DNA of 37,815 bases from Paludibacteraceae bacterium (lineage in GTDB: Bacteria; Bacteroidota; Bacteroidia; Bacteroidales; Paludibacteraceae), in contig JAKSLA010000029.1 in the NCBI GenBank assembly GCA_024401455.1, positions 1-37,815 of the forward strand. The letters are read 5' to 3'. Made by a program: the position numbers and the translations under genes. The notes under the pieces are model-generated. The model was given only the letters and a program-made list of their open reading frames with translations, was not told the origin of the DNA and made no database searches. Shown one piece after another: positions 8,622 to 17,197 of the stretch (its first letter is position 1; each line of letters opens with the position of its first letter).

Positions 8622-9833
8622 TTATTTTATCTCAATATCACGGTCTGTCTCAGCAACCGTCGCTTCATATCCTTGACCCGCCACATCGGCATTAACGATA
8701 TCCTCTCCTCGCTTGCCCTTCAATGCCTCTTTACTATCGTCAGACAATCCGTTATTGATCGTTGCGTTCAAGTCACAAGTACTCAACTTGTCCAAATCCT
8801 CTTTCGAGACCTTACCATCACGATATTGACCACAAATCGGATTTTCGAACATTGAGTATTTCATACCCAACAAAGATTTCAACTTGTGAGTAGCGACCCA
8901 TGTTGCAGGCTTCCAGATATATTTGCGCATTGCAGGAGAGACGGATCCAATCATCCAGCAATTGCGGTTGCAGCAACGAACCTTCTTACGGACCTGCTCC
9001 GCTTCTGGAGAATTCCACAACTCGTCCCAAGTCTGCGTATTGATATTGCCCATCACCTCTTTATCTTTCGTTCCATTACAAGGCATAACGTCTCCATAAG
9101 GATCGATAAAGAAAGTATCAAATGACATATCACAAGGCAAAAGACGATCTTGTCCATAGATATAATTGATCAGACCATGATTAAAGTAGGCGCGGAACCA
9201 CTTCTTAGGGCTATTGCTTTTAAGCAACTCGTTCACCAAATTTTCAAAGTTCTTAGCCACCATCGGACGGTCTTTAATGATGTTCTTAGCCTCAACGAAA
9301 TAGAAGGAGTTGTGCAACGAAGCCGTAGCGAACTCCATTCCCATCTCATCGGAAATCTTGTACAAAGGCACCAAATCGGGCGCATTCTTGTCCTGGACGG
9401 TCATTCCAAAACCGACGTCCTTCATACCCATTTCACGAAGTTTCTTCAACGTAGTATAACCACGCTGGTATCCATCGTTCAAACCACGGATTTCATTGTT
9501 GGTCTGCTCCAAACCTTCAATAGAGATACGAATACCTATTTGCGGAAACTCCTTACAAAGATCGATGATACGATCGGTAAAAAAGCCATTTGTGGAGATG
9601 ACGATTCTATCGCTAAGTTTATACAATTCCCTAACGATATCCTTCAAATCCGTACGAATAAAAGGCTCACCTCCCGTAATGTTCGTAAAATACATCTTAG
9701 GAAGTTTCTTTATTGCCTCTATTGAGATCTCTTCCTCCGCCTTAGAAGGAGCCTTATATCGATTACACATCGAGCAACGAGCGTTGCATCGATAAGTCAC
9801 TATTACTGTTCCGTTTAACTTTTTTTCTGCCAT
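8622..9833 (-). CDS. Radical SAM protein with SPASM-like C-terminal domain
   Basis: A 403-residue radical SAM enzyme. The iron-sulfur motif CNARCSMC has Cys16, Cys20 and Cys23 (CxxxCxxC) and is followed by GGEP at 54-57, the SAM-binding signature. A cysteine-rich half follows with DPYGDVMPCNG and RCCNRNCW, matching SPASM/twitch auxiliary-cluster domains. The last 60 or so residues are an acidic tail of low complexity outside the catalytic fold. The gene is coupled to a GT4 gene, so the substrate is probably a sugar, lipid-linked glycan or small peptide of the surface-glycan pathway. No precursor peptide gene is visible nearby. The chemistry is unknown. Confidence 0.85.
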   Translation of the reverse strand: MAEKKLNGTVIVTYRCNARCSMCNRYKAPSKAEEEISIEAIKKLPKMYFTNITGGEPFIRTDLKDIVRELYKLSDRIVISTNGFFTDRIIDLCKEFPQIGIRISIEGLEQTNNEIRGLNDGYQRGYTTLKKLREMGMKDVGFGMTVQDKNAPDLVPLYKISDEMGMEFATASLHNSFYFVEAKNIIKDRPMVAKNFENLVNELLKSNSPKKWFRAYFNHGLINYIYGQDRLLPCDMSFDTFFIDPYGDVMPCNGTKDKEVMGNINTQTWDELWNSPEAEQVRKKVRCCNRNCWMIGSVSPAMRKYIWKPATWVATHKLKSLLGMKYSMFENPICGQYRDGKVSKEDLDKLSTCDLNATINNGLSDDSKEALKGKRGEDIVNADVAGQGYEATVAETDRDIEIK

Positions 9834-9885
9834 ATCTAAAAATTCACAACTTGAAATTTTTTATCGTGCCTCTCTTACAAAGAAA

Positions 9886-9893
9886 CAAATATA
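9886..9893 (-). promoter_or_regulatory. Possible -7 box upstream of the radical SAM gene
   Basis: On the minus strand TATATTTG matches TAnnTTTG, about 55 bases before the ATG at 9833. The expected -33 position holds only a GTTTTT-like sequence, so support is partial. Confidence 0.4.
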
Positions 9894-10065
9894 CAACTTT
9901 TTAGTTCAAGAAAAACTTATGATCCATCTTCTTTTAATTAAAAAATTTTCTTTCCCTTCTGGCAGAATAAACAACAATAAGACATTCCATAGGGCATTTA
10001 TAAATAAAGCACACATTTTCAACCATTAGCCCCAAGAATATCTTTAATTTTCGATGACTTCACTT

Positions 10066-13000
10066 TTATTTTATCACAACTCGATAACATGACACGCATT
10101 TTGAATCTTCATAGATACGAATTAAATAAGCGCCCTTCAGTCCCCTAAGCAAAGATTCTCCTGTTCTTGATTTTCTTACCAATCGGCCATTCAAATCAAA
10201 TACCCTATAGTCATCGCCTTGTATAAATTTTGGATCTATGCCCGTATATTCCTTTACCGTTAAGACATAATCACATTCAGCAAGTTCATAATTAGGATTG
10301 TTGGTTCGAACTTTAACCCAAAGGGATCCCACCTCGACTATACCAGGTGTTTTTGGTCCCCAAGAAGAGCCTCCATCCACACTGTATTCCATCGCAATGG
10401 AATCTCCTTCATATACGCCCTCCAATTGTACGATTGGAGATAAGAATTCTCCGTCGTATTCTTTCGTGACGTCTTCAGCATTAGGGCACATGATCTCCAA
10501 TTCCGCTGGGGTCACCTCCAATTCATATTCGCACTCCGTTGGATGATAGTTCGGATTATGGGCACGTACCTGAACCTTTTGAACCCCACGGTTGATTATG
10601 CTTGGAACGACCTTGCCCCAAGAAATTCCGCCATCAACACTGTACTCTACTATGATGGTGTCGCCTTCCAAGCCCAAGGCTTCTGCCATCGGATTCATTG
10701 GCTTGCCATCATATACCTTGATCGTAGAATCGGCATTTGGACACACCAAATCCAACTCTGCTGGGTTCACCACCAATTCATATTCGCACTCCGCCATATT
10801 ATAGTTCGGATTGTTCACCCGCACCTGCACTTGCTGTACGCCACTATTGACCATGCCAGGAACTACCACACCCCAAGAATTTCCGCCATCCACACTGTAC
10901 TCTACTATGATGGTGTCACCCTCCAAGCCAAATGCTTCTACCATCGGACGCATCACCTTGCCATCATATACCTTGACCGTAGAATCGGCATCCGGACAGA
11001 CTATCTCCAACTCGGCTGGGTCCACCACCAATTCATATTCGCATTCCGCCGGATTATAGTTCGGATTATGGGCACGCACCTGTACCTTTTGCACGCCACG
11101 ATTGACTATGCTTGGAACTACCGTACCCCAAGAGGTTCCACCATCCGTGCTATACTCAATTACGATAGTGTCACCCTCCAAGCCAAATGCTTCTGCCATC
11201 GGACGCATCGCCTTGCCATCATATACCTTGATTGTCGAATCAACATCCGGACAGACTATTTCCAACTCGGCTGGGCTCACCACCAACTCATATTCGCACT
11301 CCGCCATATTATAGTTCGGATTGTGGGCACGCACCTGCACTTTTTGTACACCTCGGTTGACTATGCTTGGAACAGCCTTGCCCCATGCATTTCCGCCATC
11401 CGTACTATACTCAATAGTAATAGTGTCGCCGTCCAAGCCAAATGCTTCTGCCATCGGACGCATCGCCTTGCCATCATATACCTTGATTGTCGAATCAACA
11501 TCCGGACAGACTATTTCCAACTCGGCTGGGCTCACCACCAACTCATATTCGCACTCCACCATATTATAGTTCGGATTGTGGGCACGCACCTGCACTTTCT
11601 GTACGCCACTATTGACTATGCCTGGAACGGCTTCGCCCCATGCGTTTCCGCCATCCGTACTATACTCAATGGTAATGGTATCGCCTGCTACTCCTTTCGC
11701 TTCGGCCATAGGGTTCAACATTACTCCATCATAAACCTTGACGGTCGAATCGGCTATCGGACACATGAGTTCCATATCCGCTGGAGTCACCTCCAATTCA
11801 TATGCACACTCCGCCATATTATAATTCGGATTATGGGCGCGCACCTTTATTTTCTGTACGCCGCGATTGACTATGCCTGGAACTGTTTCTACCCACGTAC
11901 CTCCTTCGTTTGCACTATATTCAATTGTGATGGTATCTCCTTCTATGCCTTTGGCTTCCGCCTTGGCACTCAACATTGTTCCATCATAAACTTTGACGGT
12001 CGAATCGGCTATCGGACACATGAGTTCCATATCCGCTGGAGTCACCTCCAATTCGTATTCGCACTCCGCCATATTATAGTTCGGATTATGGGCACGCACC
12101 TGCACTTTCTGCACACCGCGTCTGACTATGCTCGGAGCGGCCTCAACCCACGTACTTCCACCATCCGTACTATATTCTATTGTGATGGTATCTCCTTCTA
12201 TGCCTTTGGCTTCCGCCTCGGCACTCAACATTGTTCCATCATAAACCTTGACGGTCGAATCGGCTATCGGACACATGAGTTCCATATCCGCGGGGGTCAC
12301 CTCCAATTCGTATGCGCACTCCGCTGACTTATATTTTGGATGAGTAGCCCGAACCGTCACACCAAGAGAACCCTTCTCCTTGATTTCTGGAACAGATTGA
12401 CTCCATGACATGCCACTATCCACACTATATTCAGCAATGACATCCTCCCCTTCGTAATTACCACTCGAAAGCACATCATAACTCAAGGCTTTTCCATCAT
12501 AAACCTTAGTCACGTCATCCGGTGTTGGACATCCCAAAGAGAGGTATCCTTCCGTCCCATTCTCCCCCTTTGGAGATACAAACGAGACTACACCCACAGA
12601 CAACGTATCTGATTTCGGAGAAAACGAACGCCACGAATCAGAAGCATCACTTCGCCTTCCGTACGAACCATTAGTCTGCATCTTCACATAAGAGACCTGA
12701 TCTATTATCGTCGTATCTCCACAGACCTGAACCAATGCCAGCCTCGCCCCTTTGGCATTCTCCATCTTAAAGTTCGTGTGGGTTGCGCCCCTAAACGATT
12801 TTCCGTCTGCCCAAAGCATCAAATAGCCATGAGGTGCAATCTTCGTATTCTCATAAGAATATGGTATCTGGTATTTGGTCGGTTTCGTCAACTTATCTGT
12901 CAGATAAAGGCCGGCAACATCCACCGTATCCTCTCCATAATTATATAACTCTACCCAATCGGGGGTTAGTCCATAATCATCGACCAATCCATCCACAGTA

Positions 13001-15291
13001 CTGTCAGCAGAAGCGCACAACTCATTGATGACAACTGTTGGAAGTTCACATCCGACACTGTCAAAAACAGCAGTAATCTTACATCTCTTAGAAATCTTTT
13101 TCGACAACACTTTTGTATAAACAGAATATGTGGTATCAGCGAAACTCAAATCCCATCGATTGAACTTAAAACCAGCTGGTGCCACGGCCTCCAATTCTAA
13201 CATAAGTTTGTTCAGCCAATAGCCAGAAAACGAAGACTTATTCACCACCTCCTTGTTCATAATAAATCTGACTCCCTCCACATTCGCCGAATAAGATAGA
13301 CCGGAATTATAAGGATAACCATAATACTCACCCAAGGATGCAACTACATTTTGTATTCTCTGTTGGGAATTATTCAACAAAAATGTCTTGCCATTACATC
13401 GCTTAGGATTCAATCCATCAAAGGTTGCACAAAACTCCTCTGAGACAAGAGTAGCAAGACTATCATAAACCGCTGTAACATTTTTAAAATTGAGAGTCGT
13501 ACCCAAATACATCAGCCATCTATTCAAGAATCTTGTCTTGAATTGTGGATTTTCCATAAGATTTGCATAAATCTCATTACGCCATACACGTCCCTCTCTC
13601 CACCCTGGTATAGAGGCTTCTCCCGTGGACCATTTAATCGGATCAACTGAAACATCACTCGGCGTTGCACCCATAGTCACATCCACATCATACAAAATCC
13701 AACGAAACTTTCCATTCTCACGATCTCGCCAACACATGATGTTATTGAACGGCCAATCCACATTCGTCGCATATTGTTCAATAATCATATAATCAATGTA
13801 CTCTTCGATATCCATCATTTTGTCTGCCGTCTCATAATAGGACGAATCTTTAGGATCATTGTTTTTTAAAAAACGGACCAATTCATTATATGCTAATTTA
13901 TCGCCCACCTTTGCATCATTAACTTTGATAATATCCATTTCATCTTCTGCCAGTCCGAAATTGGATGTGACATAGCCATCCGACAAATGTTCACGAAGCC
14001 CCATCAGACCTTGGTAAACACCGTTCAAATAATAGGCTACAGGCTGATAAGCATGATAATCAACGTTCATTTCGCTAGCCAAACGATTAAAATAACCATC
14101 CCTGAAACGCAAACCCATCGCTGTATTGGCATTGCCTCCCGCTCTGATCTTCACTGCGTCAAACTTCACACCAGGTCTATCAGCAAAAAAAGGATATTCA
14201 AAAAGTTCTTTATCCGCCCCAATTTTCTTTCCTGTCTTAATCTTCAGCGATTTCGGTATGTTCGTATATGTACGCGTACATCCTCCAGAGACAGCCACTT
14301 CCGTTTCTTCGCAAAGGACTAACTTACCGTCCACAAAATATTCCATGACAGCAGGGCGCTTCCAATCTTGATTGAAATTGGCAGGAGTAGAGACACAATT
14401 TCCCATCGCACCATTGACACCCCTGACGGCAATACCTATTGTATCGTCCGTCAAATACTCATCATTCATCGTAAGAGAAAGAATGGGCAAAGTAAAACCG
14501 CCACAAGACTCATGCTTTTCATCCATGAAAATAAAAGTTCCAGTAAGCGACTGGCTCGGCAACAATGAATCAGAATAGGCTATTGCCTTTATACTTGTCG
14601 TGGAATCTATAGATAAAACAGAACCGTCCTTCAATATAGGACTTTCCTTGGTTGGTTCCGACCCATCCAATGTATAATGAATGGTCACATTAGGCGTTGC
14701 ACATTTCAACGACAACGAAATAGGGCCCGATTGAAGGCCTGGCTTAGCCCCGACGAAAGAAACAGGACTCACTCTATACTCTTTTAACGATGAATATATG
14801 GTTTGATTAGCCTTCTTGGGGGTTGGTAACATATAACCATAATTGCCCAAAGAATCTCTACCATACGCAATATGAGCCGTCATCGGCAAATAAGAGAATT
14901 CATCTACAACAACACCGGAAGGATCTGATACATATATTACACCTCCATCAGAATCCAACTTCGTTGATGAATGAAGAGACTTTAAGCTATCCTTATCAAA
15001 ATACAACAATAGGTAAGAATTCGAAGGCACCTCGATATTAGTTGTCACCCTCCACTTCCACTTGTACTTCAAGTTTCCTTTGGCCGTCAAATTGTGATGT
15101 TCAAAGGTGTATCCCTTCAGATTAATTGATTCTGTCGAAGCATTAAACAATTCCAAATATCCAGGGAAATTCCACGAATTTCTATCTAAATGAGAAGATA
15201 TATTGCACGTCATTACCTCGGTAATCTTCACCGAAGCATTCATTTGCAATGTCACAAGCAGGAAAACGAGTAATATAATTCTTCTAATCAT
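10066..15291 (-). CDS. Giant secreted CotH / lamin-tail / YDG-type repeat protein
   Basis: A 1741-residue protein with a signal peptide (first 19 or so residues, MIRRIILLVFLLVTL core). Domains in order: a lamin-tail-like domain (about 20-165), a chitobiase C-terminal-like segment with YTLDGSEPT (about 180-255), a CotH kinase-like domain (about 260-640, with GLRFRDGYFNRL near 395 and DVDVTMG near 530), a second lamin-tail-like domain (about 765-900), nine tandem repeats of 85 residues (about 914-1680) and a C-terminal domain of about 55 residues (FDLNGRLVRK ... YRVVIK) resembling a type IX secretion sorting domain. CotH kinases phosphorylate proteins in spore coats and occur widely as extracellular proteins in Bacteroidetes. 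The likely location is the cell surface or outside. The role is unknown. It has its own gap on both sides (232 and 194 bases). Confidence 0.85.
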   Translation of the reverse strand: MIRRIILLVFLLVTLQMNASVKITEVMTCNISSHLDRNSWNFPGYLELFNASTESINLKGYTFEHHNLTAKGNLKYKWKWRVTTNIEVPSNSYLLLYFDKDSLKSLHSSTKLDSDGGVIYVSDPSGVVVDEFSYLPMTAHIAYGRDSLGNYGYMLPTPKKANQTIYSSLKEYRVSPVSFVGAKPGLQSGPISLSLKCATPNVTIHYTLDGSEPTKESPILKDGSVLSIDSTTSIKAIAYSDSLLPSQSLTGTFIFMDEKHESCGGFTLPILSLTMNDEYLTDDTIGIAVRGVNGAMGNCVSTPANFNQDWKRPAVMEYFVDGKLVLCEETEVAVSGGCTRTYTNIPKSLKIKTGKKIGADKELFEYPFFADRPGVKFDAVKIRAGGNANTAMGLRFRDGYFNRLASEMNVDYHAYQPVAYYLNGVYQGLMGLREHLSDGYVTSNFGLAEDEMDIIKVNDAKVGDKLAYNELVRFLKNNDPKDSSYYETADKMMDIEEYIDYMIIEQYATNVDWPFNNIMCWRDRENGKFRWILYDVDVTMGATPSDVSVDPIKWSTGEASIPGWREGRVWRNEIYANLMENPQFKTRFLNRWLMYLGTTLNFKNVTAVYDSLATLVSEEFCATFDGLNPKRCNGKTFLLNNSQQRIQNVVASLGEYYGYPYNSGLSYSANVEGVRFIMNKEVVNKSSFSGYWLNKLMLELEAVAPAGFKFNRWDLSFADTTYSVYTKVLSKKISKRCKITAVFDSVGCELPTVVINELCASADSTVDGLVDDYGLTPDWVELYNYGEDTVDVAGLYLTDKLTKPTKYQIPYSYENTKIAPHGYLMLWADGKSFRGATHTNFKMENAKGARLALVQVCGDTTIIDQVSYVKMQTNGSYGRRSDASDSWRSFSPKSDTLSVGVVSFVSPKGENGTEGYLSLGCPTPDDVTKVYDGKALSYDVLSSGNYEGEDVIAEYSVDSGMSWSQSVPEIKEKGSLGVTVRATHPKYKSAECAYELEVTPADMELMCPIADSTVKVYDGTMLSAEAEAKGIEGDTITIEYSTDGGSTWVEAAPSIVRRGVQKVQVRAHNPNYNMAECEYELEVTPADMELMCPIADSTVKVYDGTMLSAKAEAKGIEGDTITIEYSANEGGTWVETVPGIVNRGVQKIKVRAHNPNYNMAECAYELEVTPADMELMCPIADSTVKVYDGVMLNPMAEAKGVAGDTITIEYSTDGGNAWGEAVPGIVNSGVQKVQVRAHNPNYNMVECEYELVVSPAELEIVCPDVDSTIKVYDGKAMRPMAEAFGLDGDTITIEYSTDGGNAWGKAVPSIVNRGVQKVQVRAHNPNYNMAECEYELVVSPAELEIVCPDVDSTIKVYDGKAMRPMAEAFGLEGDTIVIEYSTDGGTSWGTVVPSIVNRGVQKVQVRAHNPNYNPAECEYELVVDPAELEIVCPDADSTVKVYDGKVMRPMVEAFGLEGDTIIVEYSVDGGNSWGVVVPGMVNSGVQQVQVRVNNPNYNMAECEYELVVNPAELDLVCPNADSTIKVYDGKPMNPMAEALGLEGDTIIVEYSVDGGISWGKVVPSIINRGVQKVQVRAHNPNYHPTECEYELEVTPAELEIMCPNAEDVTKEYDGEFLSPIVQLEGVYEGDSIAMEYSVDGGSSWGPKTPGIVEVGSLWVKVRTNNPNYELAECDYVLTVKEYTGIDPKFIQGDDYRVFDLNGRLVRKSRTGESLLRGLKGAYLIRIYEDSKCVSCYRVVIK
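10255..12550 (-). repeat. Nine tandem 255-bp coding repeats
   Basis: The CotH gene contains nine in-frame copies of an 85-residue unit with a VYDG motif, GDTI.IEYS.DGG, and RAHNPNY near the end. The seven inner copies (about 10510-12294) are close to identical; the first and last are diverged and share their own DVTK.YDG form. Each inner unit has two Cys, near positions 8 and 78. DNA around 11178-11342 matches 11433-11597 with one difference noted, at an offset of exactly 255, implying recent duplication. Confidence 0.92.
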
Positions 15292-15485
15292 CTCTTTATC
15301 TTATAATTAAATTCAATATAAAACAAAATATCATTTTAATACCATTCGATATAAACAACCATCTGAGACACTCATACGCACATTCTACTGTATTGTAAAT
15401 CGGATTGCTGTTATTAAACGGTAAGATTTTCAAAAAACAGATTCATCTATACGATTTTTTTTACTGTATGCAAGCATAAAAAAAA

Positions 15486-16193
15486 TTATTTATCTAAATA
15501 TGCCTGCATAATCTTCTGGTGCGATGATTCAAATGTGGCTTGTCTATGCCAACTGATATTCGTTTTCACCACCTTTGCAGGTATTCCTACGGCAAGACTG
15601 TCATCTGGAATGTCCTTGGTTACCATAGTATTAGTACCAATAATCACATTGTTTCCTACTGTGACTCCTTTCATCACCATACTTTTTGGAGCAATCCACA
15701 CATGGTTGCCAATCTTGACACTTTTTCCTGGATTTATCCTTTCGCCTGTTGCATTGCCAGTTATGATATGAGAATCGCTCGTCCTAACTGTAATCGTATT
15801 GGAAAACATACAATCTTCTCCCACCTCAATGCTTAGACCATCTTCTTGCGCACAAAAATGGACAGTATGCGTAAATGTTGTATGAGCCCCTATTCGAATA
15901 GTTATGTTACTGCCTTCCGCCCAAAAACTGCATTTGGGGCCAACACTACACCCGTCCTCAAATATAATCGTATTGTTGTTGCCCGTTATGTGGATAACTG
16001 TTCCGTCAAACGAACTCATGCCTTTACATATCACCTTGTTTCCTCCGCCAACGATTTGTTTGACAAAACGACCTTTGTAGTTTCCTTCTATAACAAGACC
16101 ACCTTTGATTGTTTCATATTGCTTGGGAACCAATTTGCACAAAGCCTTATAAATGCCAAAAATCTTACTCTCTTTAATCAGTCTTTTTATCAT
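15486..16193 (-). CDS. Left-handed beta-helix (hexapeptide) acyltransferase
   Basis: A 235-residue protein with hexapeptide repeats from about residue 65 to 205. The C-terminal end has the acetyltransferase pattern VWIAPKSMVMKGVTVG, then VIIGTNTMVTKDIP and AVGIPAKVVK, as in WbbJ/maltose O-acetyltransferase-type enzymes. These usually move acetyl from acetyl-CoA to a sugar hydroxyl or amine. The first 60 residues are a distinct N-terminal region. It is the last gene of the polysaccharide cluster, 167 bases downstream of a second acyltransferase. The acceptor is unknown. Confidence 0.85.
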   Translation of the reverse strand: MIKRLIKESKIFGIYKALCKLVPKQYETIKGGLVIEGNYKGRFVKQIVGGGNKVICKGMSSFDGTVIHITGNNNTIIFEDGCSVGPKCSFWAEGSNITIRIGAHTTFTHTVHFCAQEDGLSIEVGEDCMFSNTITVRTSDSHIITGNATGERINPGKSVKIGNHVWIAPKSMVMKGVTVGNNVIIGTNTMVTKDIPDDSLAVGIPAKVVKTNISWHRQATFESSHQKIMQAYLDK

Positions 16194-16249
16194 ATCTCAA
16201 ATCTACCAAATTACCAATGTTTTATTTTTTACATTCATTCAAATTAAGC

Positions 16250-16280
16250 AACTTCTATAAATTCCCGATTTTTCTCTTTT
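16250..16280 (-). repeat. 31-base direct repeat, copy 1
   Basis: Plus-strand AACTTCTATA, then TTCCCGATTTTTCTCTTTT, occurs 57 bases upstream of the acyltransferase start at 16193. It matches 17123-17154 except for two changes in the middle. Confidence 0.8.
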
Positions 16281-16360
16281 TACATTTTAGGAATTCCATA
16301 AAAAACCTTTTGCTTAAAACTTTGAAATTTGTCACAGACTAATGATTTTGACCCGTCTCC

Positions 16361-17098
16361 TTAATAAAATCTTCCGCACCGACCTTTAAACTCATACACC
16401 AATTTTTGAGGCCGCTGCGCCACTTCCTGCGCTGGTATTCCTGCGACAACTGAAAACGGAGCAACATCCTTTGTCACCACACATCCTGCACAACAAACGG
16501 CCCCTTCGCCTATTGTTACACCTGGCAAAACAACGACATTGCAGCCCAACCACGCTCTATCCCCAATCTTCACATCTTGACGTCTTTTAACTGGTTCTAT
16601 ACATGCGAAATTAGGGTTTCTATAGTCATGCTGGCGCGTATAAATACTTACATTAGAAGATAAATTCACATTCTTGCCTAACACCAAACCATGGCGAGCA
16701 TCCAATATTGCATTATCGCCAATGATGCAACCATCCCCCACTTCCAAATTACGAGGATCCCTGATTTCTGTTCGGAAATGGAATACGGCATTTCTACCTT
16801 TTTTCACCCCTACACCAACATACATCCAACCTCGTAGATGAACGGAGGGTATCAACCCAACCTGATATAACCACCAACGCTCATACCCCCCACGGAACAA
16901 TTTATTATCTAAACTCTTGGGTATATGACACAACTTAGAGAGAAAAGAGGATTTCCCTTTTCTACAATATTTTTCCATACACAAAAAAGGGAAAGTAAAA
17001 ATTACTATCCACCACTTGATGTAAGCAATCAATACTATCCCCATAAATACAAGCAAGTAATCATAATACTCACCTTGAAAGACATTTAAAAATATCAT
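16361..17098 (-). CDS. Membrane-anchored hexapeptide acyltransferase
   Basis: A 245-residue protein. Residues about 10-40 form a hydrophobic segment (YLLVFMGIVLIAYIKWWIVI core), so it is probably tethered to the inner membrane. The rest is a left-handed beta-helix with GDNAILDAR, the active-site-type Y-x-R-Q-H-D turn near residue 155, then LGCNVVVLPGVTIG and VVTKDVAPFSVVAGIPA. This fits sugar O- or N-acetyltransferases of surface glycans. It lies 99 bases downstream of the beta-helix gene and 167 bases upstream of the next acyltransferase. The acceptor is unknown. Confidence 0.83.
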   Translation of the reverse strand: MIFLNVFQGEYYDYLLVFMGIVLIAYIKWWIVIFTFPFLCMEKYCRKGKSSFLSKLCHIPKSLDNKLFRGGYERWWLYQVGLIPSVHLRGWMYVGVGVKKGRNAVFHFRTEIRDPRNLEVGDGCIIGDNAILDARHGLVLGKNVNLSSNVSIYTRQHDYRNPNFACIEPVKRRQDVKIGDRAWLGCNVVVLPGVTIGEGAVCCAGCVVTKDVAPFSVVAGIPAQEVAQRPQKLVYEFKGRCGRFY

Positions 17099-17122
17099 CT
17101 GCCTATTGATTCCTTTTAGGGA

Positions 17123-17154
17123 ACTTCTATATATTTCCCGATTTTTCTCTTTTC
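17123..17154 (-). repeat. 32-base direct repeat, copy 2
   Basis: Nearly identical to 16250-16280 (AACTTCTATA ... TTCCCGATTTTTCTCTTTT) and placed 25 bases upstream of the acyltransferase start at 17098. Both copies therefore precede acyltransferase genes in the same orientation. Confidence 0.8.
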
Positions 17155-17197
17155 TTTTTATGTACTTGAAAATCTCTGCAAAAAAAACAGGTGCCTT

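Noticed and set aside
10543-12327. A 594-codon plus-strand ORF opposite the CotH repeats
   Set aside because: Its regular sequence is only the antisense reading of the 255-bp repeats; the minus-strand frame has the signal peptide and known domains.
10255-12550. Tandem repeats as a CRISPR array
   Set aside because: The repeats are long, in-frame and contiguous coding units with no spacers.
16198-16205. A TAnnTTTG match upstream of the acyltransferase at 16193
   Set aside because: It lies only four bases before the start codon, so transcription would start inside the gene.
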